From: Nitrospiraceae bacterium
GTDB taxonomy: Bacteria; Nitrospirota; Nitrospiria; Nitrospirales; Nitrospiraceae
DNA: 64,000 bases
Direction: 5' to 3'
Assembly (NCBI GenBank): GCA_013140715.1
Contig: JABFSG010000007.1
Span: 1 to 64,000 of the forward strand
Shown: in pieces, positions 51,201 through 60,564 of the stretch
How positions within the stretch are numbered: position 1 is the stretch's first letter
Layout of the letters: each line of letters begins with the position of its first letter
Made by a program: the position numbers and the translations under genes
Notes under the pieces: generated by a model
What the model was told of the DNA's origin: nothing
The model's database searches: none
Seen by the model: only the letters and a program-made list of their open reading frames with translations

Positions 51201-52076
51201 TCAATTCGTCGAAAAAGGTTTTTTGATTTTGCTCAACAAACTTTCGATCGGCGGAACCTCCTTTGCTGAACCGCCGATTTCCAACATGATCTTCTGTGCG
51301 ATTTCCCTGAATGCTGCGGATTGTGGAGAGGCCTGGTCAGCCATCACGATCGGGGTGCCGGAGTCGCCTCCATCGCGAATGGCCGGATCGATCGGAATAC
51401 GGCCGAGAAAGGGGATGCCCAGCTTGGCTGCGGCTCGCTCCCCGCCCCCATGCGAGAAAATTTCTGTACGCTCACCGCAGTGGCCGCAGAGGAAATAACT
51501 CATGTTCTCGACAATGCCGAGGAGCGGCACATTGACCTTCTGGAACATCATCATGCCTTTGCGCACGTCGTGGAGAGCAACTTCCTGCGGCGTTGTGACA
51601 GTGACGGCGCCGGTCAATGGAACCAACTGGGTGAGAGTAAGCTGCGCGTCACCGGTGCCTGGCGGCAGGTCGATGAGTAAATAATCCAGTTCGCCCCAGA
51701 GTACGTCCCGAAACAGTTGCTGGATGGCAGTATGAACCATTGGGCCACGCCAGACCACGGCCTGGTCTTCCGGCACAAAGAAACCCATGGAAATGAGTTT
51801 GACTCCATGGCTCTCGGCTGGAGCGATCTTCCCATCGATCTGTTCCGGGGGCTTGCTGACGCCCATCATCATGGGAATGTTCGGGCCATAGATATCGGCA
51901 TCCAGCAGCCCGACCTTGGCGCCGGTTAATGCCATGGCAACCGCAAGATTCACTGAGACCGTGGATTTGCCGACTCCTCCTTTGCCGCTGCTGACCGCGA
52001 TGACATATTTGACGCCGGGAATGATGTTGTCTTTACCGTGGCCGGTCTGGGGTCCAGCTGGTTGTTGATCAGCCAT
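51201..52076 (-). CDS. Mrp/NBP35-family iron-sulfur cluster carrier ATPase
   Basis: GAGGAG lies 6 bases before the ATG at 52074-52076; 291 aa. The deviant Walker A is [17 protein letters not shown], followed by [15 protein letters not shown] and the switch region [15 protein letters not shown]. The CxxC ligands are in YFLCGHCGE, which in ApbC/NBP35 dimers bind a bridging 4Fe-4S cluster. It delivers clusters to apo-proteins. The downstream Rieske and lipA genes on the same strand both encode Fe-S proteins, which fits an Fe-S theme for this run. Confidence 0.92.
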   Translation of the reverse strand: MADQQPAGPQTGHGKDNIIPGVKYVIAVSSGKGGVGKSTVSVNLAVAMALTGAKVGLLDADIYGPNIPMMMGVSKPPEQIDGKIAPAESHGVKLISMGFFVPEDQAVVWRGPMVHTAIQQLFRDVLWGELDYLLIDLPPGTGDAQLTLTQLVPLTGAVTVTTPQEVALHDVRKGMMMFQKVNVPLLGIVENMSYFLCGHCGERTEIFSHGGGERAAAKLGIPFLGRIPIDPAIRDGGDSGTPIVMADQASPQSAAFREIAQKIMLEIGGSAKEVPPIESLLSKIKKPFSTN

Positions 52077-52216
52077 GAAGCACTCCTCTCTACATCGCAA
52101 TCGAATGGAACTAATTCGTAAGTCAGTTGCTCTATTTTAAGCCAGGGTGGAGGCGAAAGAAAATGGGCCTATTGCGCAACTGCGTCTGGTTCAATGGGGG
52201 AATAGAGCTGTGATGT

Positions 52217-53077
52217 TTATCCGACGGTGGGATCGTTGCGGCGGAGATTGCTCGCAAGTCCGATCAGCGAGAGGGTGAAAATAATCCATTTCGAGGGATC
52301 GAAATTGTACCACTTGGGTCCATTGCGATAATCGCGCGCGTAGGCGTGATGAAAATTATGATAACCCTCGCCGAAACTGACGAAAGAGACCAGCCAGCTA
52401 TTGCGGCTGCTGTCCTTCGTGCTATGGGGCTGTGTGCCGACCATGTGACAGAGTGAATTGATGGTGAAGGTGGAGTTCAAGACCATGAACATCCTGAAGA
52501 GCCCGCCCAAGAGGAAGGCTCCAATGCCTCCGAGCCAGCCCCCGTGCCAGACACCAAGAGCAAATGGGAGCAGTAGTCCCGTGACCACGATAGGCCAGTA
52601 ATACCGATCTTGCCACATGACGACAGGATCTCGGCGGAGCCGTATCTCATATTTCTGCGAGCGATAGGGGGTAGCGTAAAAGAGCCAGCCACAGTGACTG
52701 TGCCAGAATCCCTTGGTGGCATTGTAGGGATCCTCTTCTTCATCTGTCTTGGCGTGGTGGCGAATGTGGTCTGCGCCCCACTTGAGCGCGGAGTTTTGCA
52801 TCGCCCAACCACCCGCGACGAGAATGGCGGCTTTGACCCAGTCCGGACATTCGAAGCTCTGGTGTGACACCAACCGATGATAACCGACGGTGATGCCCAT
52901 CCCGGTGACGATATACATTACCGCGGACAGAACCCAGTCGAAGAGGCTGAATCCGACGTAATAGCCATAGAGCGGAATGCCGACGAGCGTGGCAATGACG
53001 ATCGCGCAAAAGAGCGCAAAGTTTAAGGGTTCAAAAACGTCTTCTGTGTGTGTCGCTTCAGGCGTTGTCGCGATCAT
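52217..53077 (-). CDS. Membrane fatty-acid desaturase (acyl-CoA delta-9 type)
   Basis: AAGGA lies 5 bases before the ATG at 53075-53077, giving 286 aa. Earlier in-frame starts at 53101 and 53122 are less supported. Four to five membrane helices are present, with the three histidine boxes GYHRLVSH, HIRHHAKTD and EGYHNFHH that bind the di-iron centre. The protein matches the delta-9 stearoyl-CoA desaturase family. It introduces a cis double bond to keep the membrane fluid. It is divergent from putA, with 154 bp between the two starts. Confidence 0.92.
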   Translation of the reverse strand: MIATTPEATHTEDVFEPLNFALFCAIVIATLVGIPLYGYYVGFSLFDWVLSAVMYIVTGMGITVGYHRLVSHQSFECPDWVKAAILVAGGWAMQNSALKWGADHIRHHAKTDEEEDPYNATKGFWHSHCGWLFYATPYRSQKYEIRLRRDPVVMWQDRYYWPIVVTGLLLPFALGVWHGGWLGGIGAFLLGGLFRMFMVLNSTFTINSLCHMVGTQPHSTKDSSRNSWLVSFVSFGEGYHNFHHAYARDYRNGPKWYNFDPSKWIIFTLSLIGLASNLRRNDPTVG

Positions 53078-53231
53078 ACTTTCCTTGGAGCACTCAGCCA
53101 TCGCTTCACCGGATTGTTTCAAGGTGAGGGCAAAGTACGTAGAACAGCATACCGAAGTTGCACAGATGTTTCAATAGAATGTGCTCGTGTATACTGACGG
53201 TGTCTCACCGTCTCACTACAGTGAGGTTTCG

Positions 53232-56189
53232 ATGCCGACTCTATCTCCCCCCTCAGAATCCAGGATTGCCCATATCGGTGAACGGCTGGCTCGCCTCGCT
53301 GCCGGGAAATCTCCGTCGGTATTCGAGGGTCGTTGGTGGTCGCACCAGGCTCTCAATTTGGCCATGCATGACAGCCATTTTAAGGCACAGCTCTTTCGCT
53401 TCATCGATGTTCTCCCCTCCATCACAGACGATGAGCAGGTGGTCTCGCTGGCTCGAGAATACTTGGGCGATGGAGAGGCAGCTCTTTTCGGTAGCCACTG
53501 GGGCCTTAGAGCCATGTCTGCCACCAGCTTCGGAGCCAAACTTAGCGGCAAGGCGATCAGAAGCCAGATCGAACATATGGGGCACAACTTTATTGCCGGG
53601 GCGACAGTCGAGGAGGCGGCATCCCGATTGACCGAGCTTTGGCAAAATGGGCGGGCCTGGTCGGTCGATTTGCTGGGTGAAGCGACTATTAGCGATCGCG
53701 AGGCTGACCGGTACCGTGATCGCTGTCTTGAAGCCCTCACTCTCCTTGCGCGAGAGGCGTCGCTCTGGCCTTCCCTTCCCCTCCTGGAACGGGACCATCT
53801 CGGGCCGATCCCGCGAGTTCAGCTTTCCATTAAAATTTCTGCGCTCTCTCCACATCTCGACCCGATCGACCCGGAAGGAAGCTATCGTTCTGTGGTATCG
53901 AGGCTGGGACCCATCCTCGATCTTGCCATGCGACTCCCTGCTTCGTTGATCTTCGATATGGAGCAAGCCGAGACAAAGACTTTGCTGGTGGAGGTCTTTA
54001 CCAGGCTGTTTGTAGAATCATCCTACAAAGACTATCCCTATGCTGGTCTCGCGTTGCAGGCCTACCATCGGGAAACGTCAGAAGATATAGAACGACTCTT
54101 GGCTTGGGTCCACAGGCGTGGGGCGCCGATCACGATTCGATTGGTCAAGGGAGCCTATTGGGATTCAGACACGGTTCGTTACAGGCAACGGGGTTGGCCT
54201 GTTCCACTCTTTGAACACAAGATCGAAACAGACATTAACTACGAAACGCTTACTCGTCTTCTATTGTCTCAGACCTCCGACATTCGGCCGGCCTTCGGGA
54301 CACACAACCTCCGTACCTTGGCCTACATCGAGGCTGTGGCGGAATCGCTCAGTCTCCCTCCGGAGACTTGGGAGTATCAGATGATCTTCGGCATGGCGGA
54401 ACCATTTCAACAAGCCATTACACAGCTTGGTCGGCGATTGCGGCTCTATACTCCGGTGGGTGAGCTGCTTCCCGGTATGGCCTATCTTGTGCGGCGTTTG
54501 TTGGAAAACACCTCGAATGAATCGTTCTTGCGGAAGGAGTATGTGGAGTCTCAACCTCTGACTGCGTTGTTGGCTGCACCGAATCGCGCCGGGCTGAAGC
54601 AGGAACATCTCCCTCATCATGCCGATACGTTAGACTTTCGAAATGAACCGCAGCGGGATTATTCGCAGACCACTAGCCGAGCAATGATGCAGAAGGCTCT
54701 GGAAACTGTCCGATCACAGCTGGGTCGGCAATGGACCCTGTCGTCGCAGGGGCAAGACCTGACAGGGCCGCTCATAGAATCCCGTAACCCAGCACGGACG
54801 GAAGAAGTTGTGGGCCTTGTTCACAGCGCGAGTGCGAATGAAATCCAGCAGGCGGTGCGCCGGGCGGTTGAAGCAATGGAATCTTGGCGGGATTCCCCCA
54901 CAGAGCGACGAGTAGAGATTCTCCGTACGGCCGCTTCGCTCATGAAGAGCAAGCGTGATGAATTGGCATCATGGGAGATCCTGGAATGTGGAAAGCCTTG
55001 GCGGGAGGCGGATGCGGACATCGCAGAAGCAATCGATTTTCTCGAATTTTATGCATTGCACTGGCTCAGCCTTGCTCCTCCGAAACGGTTAGGAGAGGAG
55101 CCGGGCGAGCTGAACTATCGGCTCTATAGTCCTCGGGGGGTGACAGCCGTTATCGCTCCGTGGAATTTTCCGCTGGCGATCCCTACCGGTCTTGTATCGG
55201 CGGCGCTCGTGACGGGGAATCCCGTGCTCTTCAAGCCCTCCGAACGTTCACCCATGATGGGGTATTGGCTCACAGAGCTCTTACGGGAGGCTGGTGTTCC
55301 TGAAGGGGTCATCTGCTGTCTGCCTGGTGGACCGGACGTCGGACGATCATTGGTGTGCCACCCAGCCATTGCAACGATTGCCTTCACCGGTTCAAGGGAT
55401 GTGGGGCTCGGTATCCTCAAGGATGCGGTTACTCTCATGCCGGGGCAACGGATGGTTAAACGTGTGCTGGCGGAAATGGGAGGAAAAAATGCGATCATCG
55501 TGGATGAAACTGCGGATCTCGACGACGCAATCACAGGGGTGGTCTCATCGTTTACCGGCTATGCGGGACAGAAATGCTCCGCCTGCTCGCGGGTAATTGT
55601 GCATGCTGCAGTCCACAACACTTTTCTCGATCGCCTGAAGGAAGCTGTCCTGAGCCTCAAGGTAGGAGATCCTGAAGAGCCCGGCACCCAGGTCGGGCCG
55701 GTCATCGATCGTCGTGCGCAGTTGAAAATTCAGGAATATGTCGAGATCGGAAAAAAAGAAGCAGGCCTTTTAGTGGAGAGCACAGTGCCGGGGTCCGGGT
55801 GTTATGTCGGGCCAACGGTCTTTGCGAATGTCGCGTCGACTCATCGGATAGCCCAGGAGGAAATCTTTGGGCCGGTTCTCGCAGTACTGAAGGCCCAGTC
55901 TTTTCAGCAAGCCCTAGACCTGGCTAATTCGACTGCCTATGCACTCACCGGCGGAGTCTATTCACGAAGCCCGTCCAATCTGAAATTGGCACAACAGAGG
56001 TTCGACGTCGGAAATCTCTATTTGAATCGTCCAATCACCGGGGCTTTAGTGGGCCGTCAGCCGTTCGGAGGCCATCGATTGTCCGGAGTGGGAGCGAAAG
56101 CCGGTGGTGAAGAGTACCTGGCGCAATTTGTCGTGGCCCGCATTGTCAGCGAACAGACCCTCCGTCGAGGATTCGTGCCCCCCGAGTGA
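53232..56189 (+). CDS. putA: Bifunctional proline dehydrogenase / pyrroline-5-carboxylate dehydrogenase
   Basis: GTGAGG before ATG 53232 fixes the start; 985 aa. The N-terminal half is a TIM-barrel proline dehydrogenase with FAD: QLSIKISALSPHLDPIDPEG, IRLVKGAYWDSDTVRY and the later AFGTHNLRTL. The C-terminal half is an aldehyde dehydrogenase: VIAPWNFPLAIPTGL, FTGSRDVG, the catalytic Glu in AEMGGKNAIIVD and the catalytic Cys in GYAGQKCSACSRVIV. It oxidises proline to glutamate. No N-terminal DNA-binding ribbon-helix-helix is present, so it is a non-regulatory PutA. The last 144 bases overlap a convergent gene. Confidence 0.95.
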   Translation: MPTLSPPSESRIAHIGERLARLAAGKSPSVFEGRWWSHQALNLAMHDSHFKAQLFRFIDVLPSITDDEQVVSLAREYLGDGEAALFGSHWGLRAMSATSFGAKLSGKAIRSQIEHMGHNFIAGATVEEAASRLTELWQNGRAWSVDLLGEATISDREADRYRDRCLEALTLLAREASLWPSLPLLERDHLGPIPRVQLSIKISALSPHLDPIDPEGSYRSVVSRLGPILDLAMRLPASLIFDMEQAETKTLLVEVFTRLFVESSYKDYPYAGLALQAYHRETSEDIERLLAWVHRRGAPITIRLVKGAYWDSDTVRYRQRGWPVPLFEHKIETDINYETLTRLLLSQTSDIRPAFGTHNLRTLAYIEAVAESLSLPPETWEYQMIFGMAEPFQQAITQLGRRLRLYTPVGELLPGMAYLVRRLLENTSNESFLRKEYVESQPLTALLAAPNRAGLKQEHLPHHADTLDFRNEPQRDYSQTTSRAMMQKALETVRSQLGRQWTLSSQGQDLTGPLIESRNPARTEEVVGLVHSASANEIQQAVRRAVEAMESWRDSPTERRVEILRTAASLMKSKRDELASWEILECGKPWREADADIAEAIDFLEFYALHWLSLAPPKRLGEEPGELNYRLYSPRGVTAVIAPWNFPLAIPTGLVSAALVTGNPVLFKPSERSPMMGYWLTELLREAGVPEGVICCLPGGPDVGRSLVCHPAIATIAFTGSRDVGLGILKDAVTLMPGQRMVKRVLAEMGGKNAIIVDETADLDDAITGVVSSFTGYAGQKCSACSRVIVHAAVHNTFLDRLKEAVLSLKVGDPEEPGTQVGPVIDRRAQLKIQEYVEIGKKEAGLLVESTVPGSGCYVGPTVFANVASTHRIAQEEIFGPVLAVLKAQSFQQALDLANSTAYALTGGVYSRSPSNLKLAQQRFDVGNLYLNRPITGALVGRQPFGGHRLSGVGAKAGGEEYLAQFVVARIVSEQTLRRGFVPPE

Positions 56190-56981
56190 GGCCCTAGGGG
56201 CCTTCACCTCATACGACTCCAATTCCTCCATAATATCCGTCACCACACCTCGGTCTTCCAACGGCGCAAGTTCTTGCCGCTCCACGTATTTGACCAAGCC
56301 TACGTCCTTGACGAACCAAGCAGTCATCACATCGGTTCCAAGAGCGGTCTTCTTCGTACCGGAGAGATGAATTTGCATGTACATACGTGCTTCCACCTTC
56401 ACGGCATTCTTAAACGTCCCGGCCGGCACGGTAATCGATTCCTGCCCCACCACAGTGGAATCGCCTTGCGCATCGGCTTTTTCGTTAATGCCGTCCCGAT
56501 CAAGATCGGTGCCGAAGTCCACCCCCTTACGGTCGAATTGAGCGAAGGACGTCGAAATCTTCATGGGGAAACGTACGATCTGATAGGGTACCAGCTGTTT
56601 TTCAAAGGGCGTACCAGGTTCAGAGCCGTAATAGACGATGCCGACCGTATCGCGGCGATAGAAACTGTCCGACGGGCCATGGTTGCCTGGATTGGTATCA
56701 TGGTATACGGTAACCGTCATACCGTTGAGAGTTTTTGTGCCGGTAACAGAGGACACATTGGAAAAAAACTTATGCTCCACTGTCTGAAGAGGCCCTTCAG
56801 TAATCTGGCCACGATAGCGCCATTCGTTTCCGATCTGATCGGGGAAATAGTCAGCGGACTGGGCAATCGGACCGGCATCTTCTGTTGCAAGGGACGCTGA
56901 CCAGGTGCTCCCTAGTAGTAGCAGGACTGTTCCCAACATGAGAGCTGTTCGAAAGCCCGGTGTATTGAGCGGCATGCGCAA
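56046..56981 (-). CDS. Hypothetical secreted protein with antisense overlap to putA
   Basis: A 311-aa protein with a signal sequence (TALMLGTVLLLLGSTWSAS LA, residues 13-32). The body resembles small periplasmic proteins that start with DYFPDQIGNEWRYRGQI and contain TVPAGTFKNAVKVEAR and TAWFVKDVGLVKYVE, seen in Nitrospira-type and deltaproteobacterial genomes. No enzyme motif is present. The last 48 codons (56046-56189) lie antisense to the end of putA. The conserved part seems to end near EELESYEVK, so the tail may be a recent extension by stop-codon loss. Confidence 0.75.
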   Translation of the reverse strand: MRMPLNTPGFRTALMLGTVLLLLGSTWSASLATEDAGPIAQSADYFPDQIGNEWRYRGQITEGPLQTVEHKFFSNVSSVTGTKTLNGMTVTVYHDTNPGNHGPSDSFYRRDTVGIVYYGSEPGTPFEKQLVPYQIVRFPMKISTSFAQFDRKGVDFGTDLDRDGINEKADAQGDSTVVGQESITVPAGTFKNAVKVEARMYMQIHLSGTKKTALGTDVMTAWFVKDVGLVKYVERQELAPLEDRGVVTDIMEELESYEVKAPRASLGGHESSTEGLFADNAGHDKLRQVLFTTGFRSHSGQSMASERLTAH

Positions 56982-57068
56982 GGTTCTCCACTGGTGAAAG
57001 TTCAGGGTGACGGTACCATAGGCTTCGAGGAAGCGGCAAGAGAACGGCCTTGCGTTCGGACCATTATT

Positions 57069-57106
57069 TGGTTTATTGGGTTGATCTAGATGAACCCAAC
57101 AAACCA
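57069..57106. repeat. Heptad-family palindrome containing an SDR start codon
   Basis: The arms 57069-57088 and 57087-57106 form a near-perfect palindrome centred on TCTAGA, using TGGTTTATTGGG and its complement. The unit is related to 36543-36616. The ATG at 57090 lies inside the right arm, so the first residues (MNPTNQI) are repeat-encoded. Confidence 0.8.
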
Positions 57107-57833
57107 GATCGACCGGACACAGTCAGTCCTTGTAACCGGTGCGTCCGGAGGGATTGGTCGGGCCATCAGCCTGGCCTTTGCTGCGGAAGGCTGGTTTGTC
57201 GGAGTTCATTACCATCGAAACAAGGCAGCAGCGGAGGAGACGCTCACGCAGGTACTATCTATTGGTGGCAATGGGACGCTCTATGAAGCCGATATTCGCG
57301 AGTCTGCTGCAGCGCAGCAGATGGTAGAAGTCTCCTCTCGTCGCGCTCCTTTCACTTCCGTATATGTCTGCAATGCTGGAATCGGGGGAAGCAGCCTTGT
57401 GCTGAAACAGCAGGAGGAAGATTGGGCCGAGGTGTTGGCCACGAATCTTACGGGAACCTTTCACTGCCTTCGCGCTATGGCCCCCCCCCTCCTTGCCCGC
57501 GGCGGCGGGTCGATCGTTGTGATTGGGTCGTATGCTGGGTTTCATGGCTCAACGGGACAAGCAGCCTATGCTGCTTCAAAAGCCGGTCTCATCGGTCTAG
57601 TCCGTGCAGCCGCTCAAGAATGGGGAGCGGGTAATGTGCGCGTGAATCTACTCTTGCCAGGCTGGCAGAAGACAGGACTATCTGAAGAGTTCATTCCGGC
57701 GGACGATCAGTGGGACAGCCATCTGTTGGGCAGGCCACCGTCGAGAGAGGAAGTGGCCAGGACTGTATTGCATCTGGCGTTACAAAGCGATGTATCGGGG
57801 CAGGTGTGGAACTGCGACAGCCGCAGTTTGTAG
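57090..57833 (+). CDS. FabG-like short-chain dehydrogenase/reductase
   Basis: A 247-aa classical SDR. Motifs are the NADPH-binding VTGASGGIGRAISLAF (residues ~12-27), VCNAGIGG, the catalytic Ser in VVIGSYAGFHGSTG, and the Tyr-Lys pair in YAASKAGLIGL. It is closest in layout to 3-oxoacyl-ACP reductases of fatty-acid synthesis, but SDRs of this size also act in many other pathways. The start lies in a palindromic repeat and no ribosome-binding site is visible, so initiation could be unusual. bioD follows after ~80 bp on the same strand; the pair could serve the early steps of biotin synthesis, as inferred from position. Confidence 0.88.
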   Translation: MNPTNQIDRTQSVLVTGASGGIGRAISLAFAAEGWFVGVHYHRNKAAAEETLTQVLSIGGNGTLYEADIRESAAAQQMVEVSSRRAPFTSVYVCNAGIGGSSLVLKQQEEDWAEVLATNLTGTFHCLRAMAPPLLARGGGSIVVIGSYAGFHGSTGQAAYAASKAGLIGLVRAAAQEWGAGNVRVNLLLPGWQKTGLSEEFIPADDQWDSHLLGRPPSREEVARTVLHLALQSDVSGQVWNCDSRSL

Positions 57834-57915
57834 CAAAATATTGAAAAAGGAGGCGGGGTGGGTCAACACGGCCTTGCTAGATAGACGTTTTGAGCGTCCT
57901 GCGAGATTCCGACTT

Positions 57916-58728
57916 ATGAGAAAAGAAAAACAAGCAGCCGGCAACTCCAATGGAGCTTTTGTTACTGCTACCGATACTGGTGTCGGAAAAACGGTCGTGA
58001 CGGCTGCTCTTGCTATAGCCTTGCGCAAGCACGGACAAAGAGCTGGAGTGATGAAGCCGATTGAGACAGGCCTGAAATCACCCACTGGCATCGGGTCCGA
58101 TGCAGCACGGCTCCGCACAGCGGCGGGGAGCAGCGATTTGCTCAGAGAGATCAGGCCATATGCCTTTCGGCGGCCATTGGCTCCACTGGATGCAGCTCGT
58201 CTTGAGAAAAGATGCGTGTCGATGCCGCACATTTTGCGGACATTTCGAAGGCTTCAATTGCAGCATGAGATATTGTTGGTGGAAGGGATCGGTGGCCTGC
58301 TCACACCTATCATGCCCAAGCACGACGTGTCAGACCTCATCTATCAGATGAAGTTACCGGTCATTGTCGTTGGACGGGTCAGCCTTGGGGGGATCAACCA
58401 TGCAATGTTGACGCTCCAAGCGCTTCGGCGACGAAACATACCAGTCCTCGCGCTAGTCCTCAATAGGTCCCTTCCTCGAAGGACGGCAACAGCGCAGGCG
58501 CAGGAACAGTCAACCATACGGCTTCTTAGGCATATAGCTGATATGCCTGTGATCGGTCCACTTCCCTATCGAGCTGCCCTCGAACGGAACTTTCAACATG
58601 AAGTCACCAAACTGGCCGGCACGGCCGCAATTACGAAGTTGGTGAGGTTAGTCTTAGCCCGCATGATTCATGAAGGTTCGTCGCGAAAGCGCGCAGACGC
58701 GAAGCGTGACGGGCACTCGGAGATATGA
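57916..58728 (+). CDS. bioD: Dethiobiotin synthetase
   Basis: An ATP-dependent carboxylase that closes the ureido ring of biotin. ATG 57916 (270 aa) places the P-loop FVTATDTGVGKTVVTAAL near residue 15; an in-frame start 42 codons upstream translates the end of the preceding gene and is rejected. Further motifs are VMKPIETGL (7,8-diaminopelargonate binding) and LLVEGIGGLLTPIM. It is ~30 aa longer than usual at the C-terminus. The other bio genes are not in the window. Biotin is the cofactor of AccB at the right end. The stop sits on the arm of the structured repeat at 58708-58785. Confidence 0.88.
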   Translation: MRKEKQAAGNSNGAFVTATDTGVGKTVVTAALAIALRKHGQRAGVMKPIETGLKSPTGIGSDAARLRTAAGSSDLLREIRPYAFRRPLAPLDAARLEKRCVSMPHILRTFRRLQLQHEILLVEGIGGLLTPIMPKHDVSDLIYQMKLPVIVVGRVSLGGINHAMLTLQALRRRNIPVLALVLNRSLPRRTATAQAQEQSTIRLLRHIADMPVIGPLPYRAALERNFQHEVTKLAGTAAITKLVRLVLARMIHEGSSRKRADAKRDGHSEI

Positions 58729-58785
58729 AGCCCTGAGGCATACTCGTGTAGTATGTCGAAGGGCTGAACGGCGAGACTGCCCGTC
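58708..58785. terminator. Cruciform-like nested hairpin between convergent bioD and thiE
   Basis: Three nested stems pair in order: GACGGGCA (58708-58715)/TGCCCGTC (58778-58785), AGCCCT (58729-58734)/AGGGCT (58760-58765), and CATAC (58739-58743)/GTATG (58751-58755). The structure covers the bioD stop. Its position between two convergent genes fits a bidirectional terminator, possibly repeat-derived. Confidence 0.65.
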
Positions 58786-58834
58786 GCAGCCGCGTATCCG
58801 CGATTGCAGCAGAAACGTCATGAATCATGCGGGC

Positions 58835-59470
58835 TCACATCTGGGCAAGGAACGATTTCACGGCCTGGCTGAGATCCGGAGCCTTGAGGATAGCGGAGAT
58901 CACTGCAATACCGTCCGCACCGCTTCGTATCACCTCCCCTGCCTGATCGAGCCGAATTCCGCCAATTGCGAAAACCGGTAGCGAGGTGAGCGTTCGTATG
59001 GCACCTAACCCTTCAAGCCCCACTACCGGATCGTGGTCCTGTTTCGAACCGGGCTTGAAGATGGGACCAAAACCAAGATAGTCCGGCTTCCCGGCGGTGG
59101 CCTCCCGCACCTGGTCGTGATTGTGCGTGGAAATCCCGATCAGTTTGTCTGGACCCATCACTTTCCTCGCCAAATCAAGCGGCAAGTCTCCCTGCCCCAG
59201 ATGAACTCCATCCGCATCGACGGCCAAGGCCAGATCGCAGCGGTCGTTGACGATGAACGTCACACCGATGTCCAAGGAAATTTTTCGAAGAAGCAGCGCA
59301 TCAGCATAGGCCTCCTTCATTGAGGCGAACTTATTTCGATACTGAAAGAGTCGCGCCCCTGCGCTGGAGGCTTCCTTCAGAACGTCAGTGAGGGAGCGAT
59401 TGCCACAGACCGATGGGTCGAGAATGACATATAAACCAGAAAGTGAACCGCGAGAGCGTGAAGTCGACAT
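58835..59470 (-). CDS. thiE: Thiamine-phosphate synthase
   Basis: ThiE joins the thiazole and pyrimidine (HMP-PP) halves of thiamine. The 211-aa TIM barrel shows YVILDPSVCGN at the start, LFQYRNKFASMKEAYADA (pyrophosphate binding), FIVNDRCDLALAVDADGVHLGQGDLP, GISTHNHDQV and PDYLGFGPIF, and ends with FAIGGIRLDQ and SGADGIAVISAI. No TPP riboswitch was seen upstream. It stands alone and is convergent with bioD. Confidence 0.94.
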   Translation of the reverse strand: MSTSRSRGSLSGLYVILDPSVCGNRSLTDVLKEASSAGARLFQYRNKFASMKEAYADALLLRKISLDIGVTFIVNDRCDLALAVDADGVHLGQGDLPLDLARKVMGPDKLIGISTHNHDQVREATAGKPDYLGFGPIFKPGSKQDHDPVVGLEGLGAIRTLTSLPVFAIGGIRLDQAGEVIRSGADGIAVISAILKAPDLSQAVKSFLAQM

Positions 59471-59572
59471 GGCGTGGCATTGTAGGCGGAACGATGGAAA
59501 AGATTCCAGACAGGAAGCAGTGATAGCGTATGGGTGATATTACCTCAAACAACGCCACAATCGCGCATGGTA

Positions 59573-60478
59573 TTAATTATTCGTTTTTACAAATTCCACC
59601 AGCTGTCCTCCGGCACCCTCCTGGCATACGGGAGCCGGCGGTAAAAGGCGATAGGATAGATCCTCTACATTCAGTTCCGAAACCGAGGGATCCAGTAACC
59701 CACTCTCAATCATTTCAGCTACCGGCATTCCTTTTTTCCCGGTTCGTAACTCGGTCTCTCGTTTCAACATGGTTGGGGCGTCGATGGGGGCAACTGTCGG
59801 ATGCACGTTCCACAATTGGTCTGCCGACAGGAATACGGACGGAAGACGAACCGTGATATGTTTCTGAGATAGGACACGTTGTAAATTGTCGTTCATGGGT
59901 GTCTGCAGACTCAGAACTGCCGATGACTTGGGTTCGAGAGTGGCAATAGAGATCACATACTTGTGGAGACCATCTTGGGAAGTTGATTCAAGCTTCCCTG
60001 TTACGTCGAGGTTCTGGGACGCCGACACTTTTGTGGATCCACCGTGGAGACGGCTCACAACTCCCAGACGGATGTTTGTCAGGCTCTGGTCCGACACATT
60101 TCCAAGCAGAACTTTACTCAATACCGACGCCTGCAGATCAGCGATCTTCGTATGATTTTTCACCAGCGCCGGTGGGAATTCCCAGAGTGTGCAATTGGCA
60201 ACGAGGTCCTGCATACGAGAAAGAGAAGTCTTGGTTCTGGCCTCCAGTGTGGACCCACGCTCGTACGCGTATAAGGCGACGCCGACTTGGACCTCTGGAT
60301 GTGGTTGGATCCGGATGATAAGCCAGATGATTGCCGCAACGATCAAAGTGAGCACTGCGACCAACTCTGCCGCGCCTTGGAGCATCTCGCCCAACGTCAA
60401 GTGTCGGATGGCCTCCCCTATACTCATGCCTGTACGCTTTCGGCCTGAGAGAGTCTTGTATAGGATGGTCGGCATCAC
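59573..60478 (-). CDS. Hypothetical inner-membrane protein
   Basis: A 301-aa protein with one membrane helix (residues ~35-57, AELVAVLTLIVAAIIWLII) following a short basic N-terminus. The rest is a long extracytoplasmic or cytoplasmic domain with beta-rich segments (EVQVGVALYAYERG; NIRLGVVSRLHGGSTKVS; LEPKSSAVLSLQTPMNDNLQR). Two late cysteines flank PPAPV (VANC earlier, PVCQEGAGG near the end). I do not recognise the family. It follows thiE on the same strand with ~100 bp between the two. Confidence 0.65.
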   Translation of the reverse strand: MMPTILYKTLSGRKRTGMSIGEAIRHLTLGEMLQGAAELVAVLTLIVAAIIWLIIRIQPHPEVQVGVALYAYERGSTLEARTKTSLSRMQDLVANCTLWEFPPALVKNHTKIADLQASVLSKVLLGNVSDQSLTNIRLGVVSRLHGGSTKVSASQNLDVTGKLESTSQDGLHKYVISIATLEPKSSAVLSLQTPMNDNLQRVLSQKHITVRLPSVFLSADQLWNVHPTVAPIDAPTMLKRETELRTGKKGMPVAEMIESGLLDPSVSELNVEDLSYRLLPPAPVCQEGAGGQLVEFVKTNN

Positions 60479-60564
60479 TCGTCTCTAGTTAATGGAAACA
60501 TCAGATGGGCGGAGGGTCGGGGCATTACGGGACAGAAGACGGTAACGAAAGGGACTCAAATCCT

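Noticed and set aside
59471-59572. TPP riboswitch upstream of thiE
   Set aside because: No CTGAGA-type thi-box was seen upstream of the thiE start.
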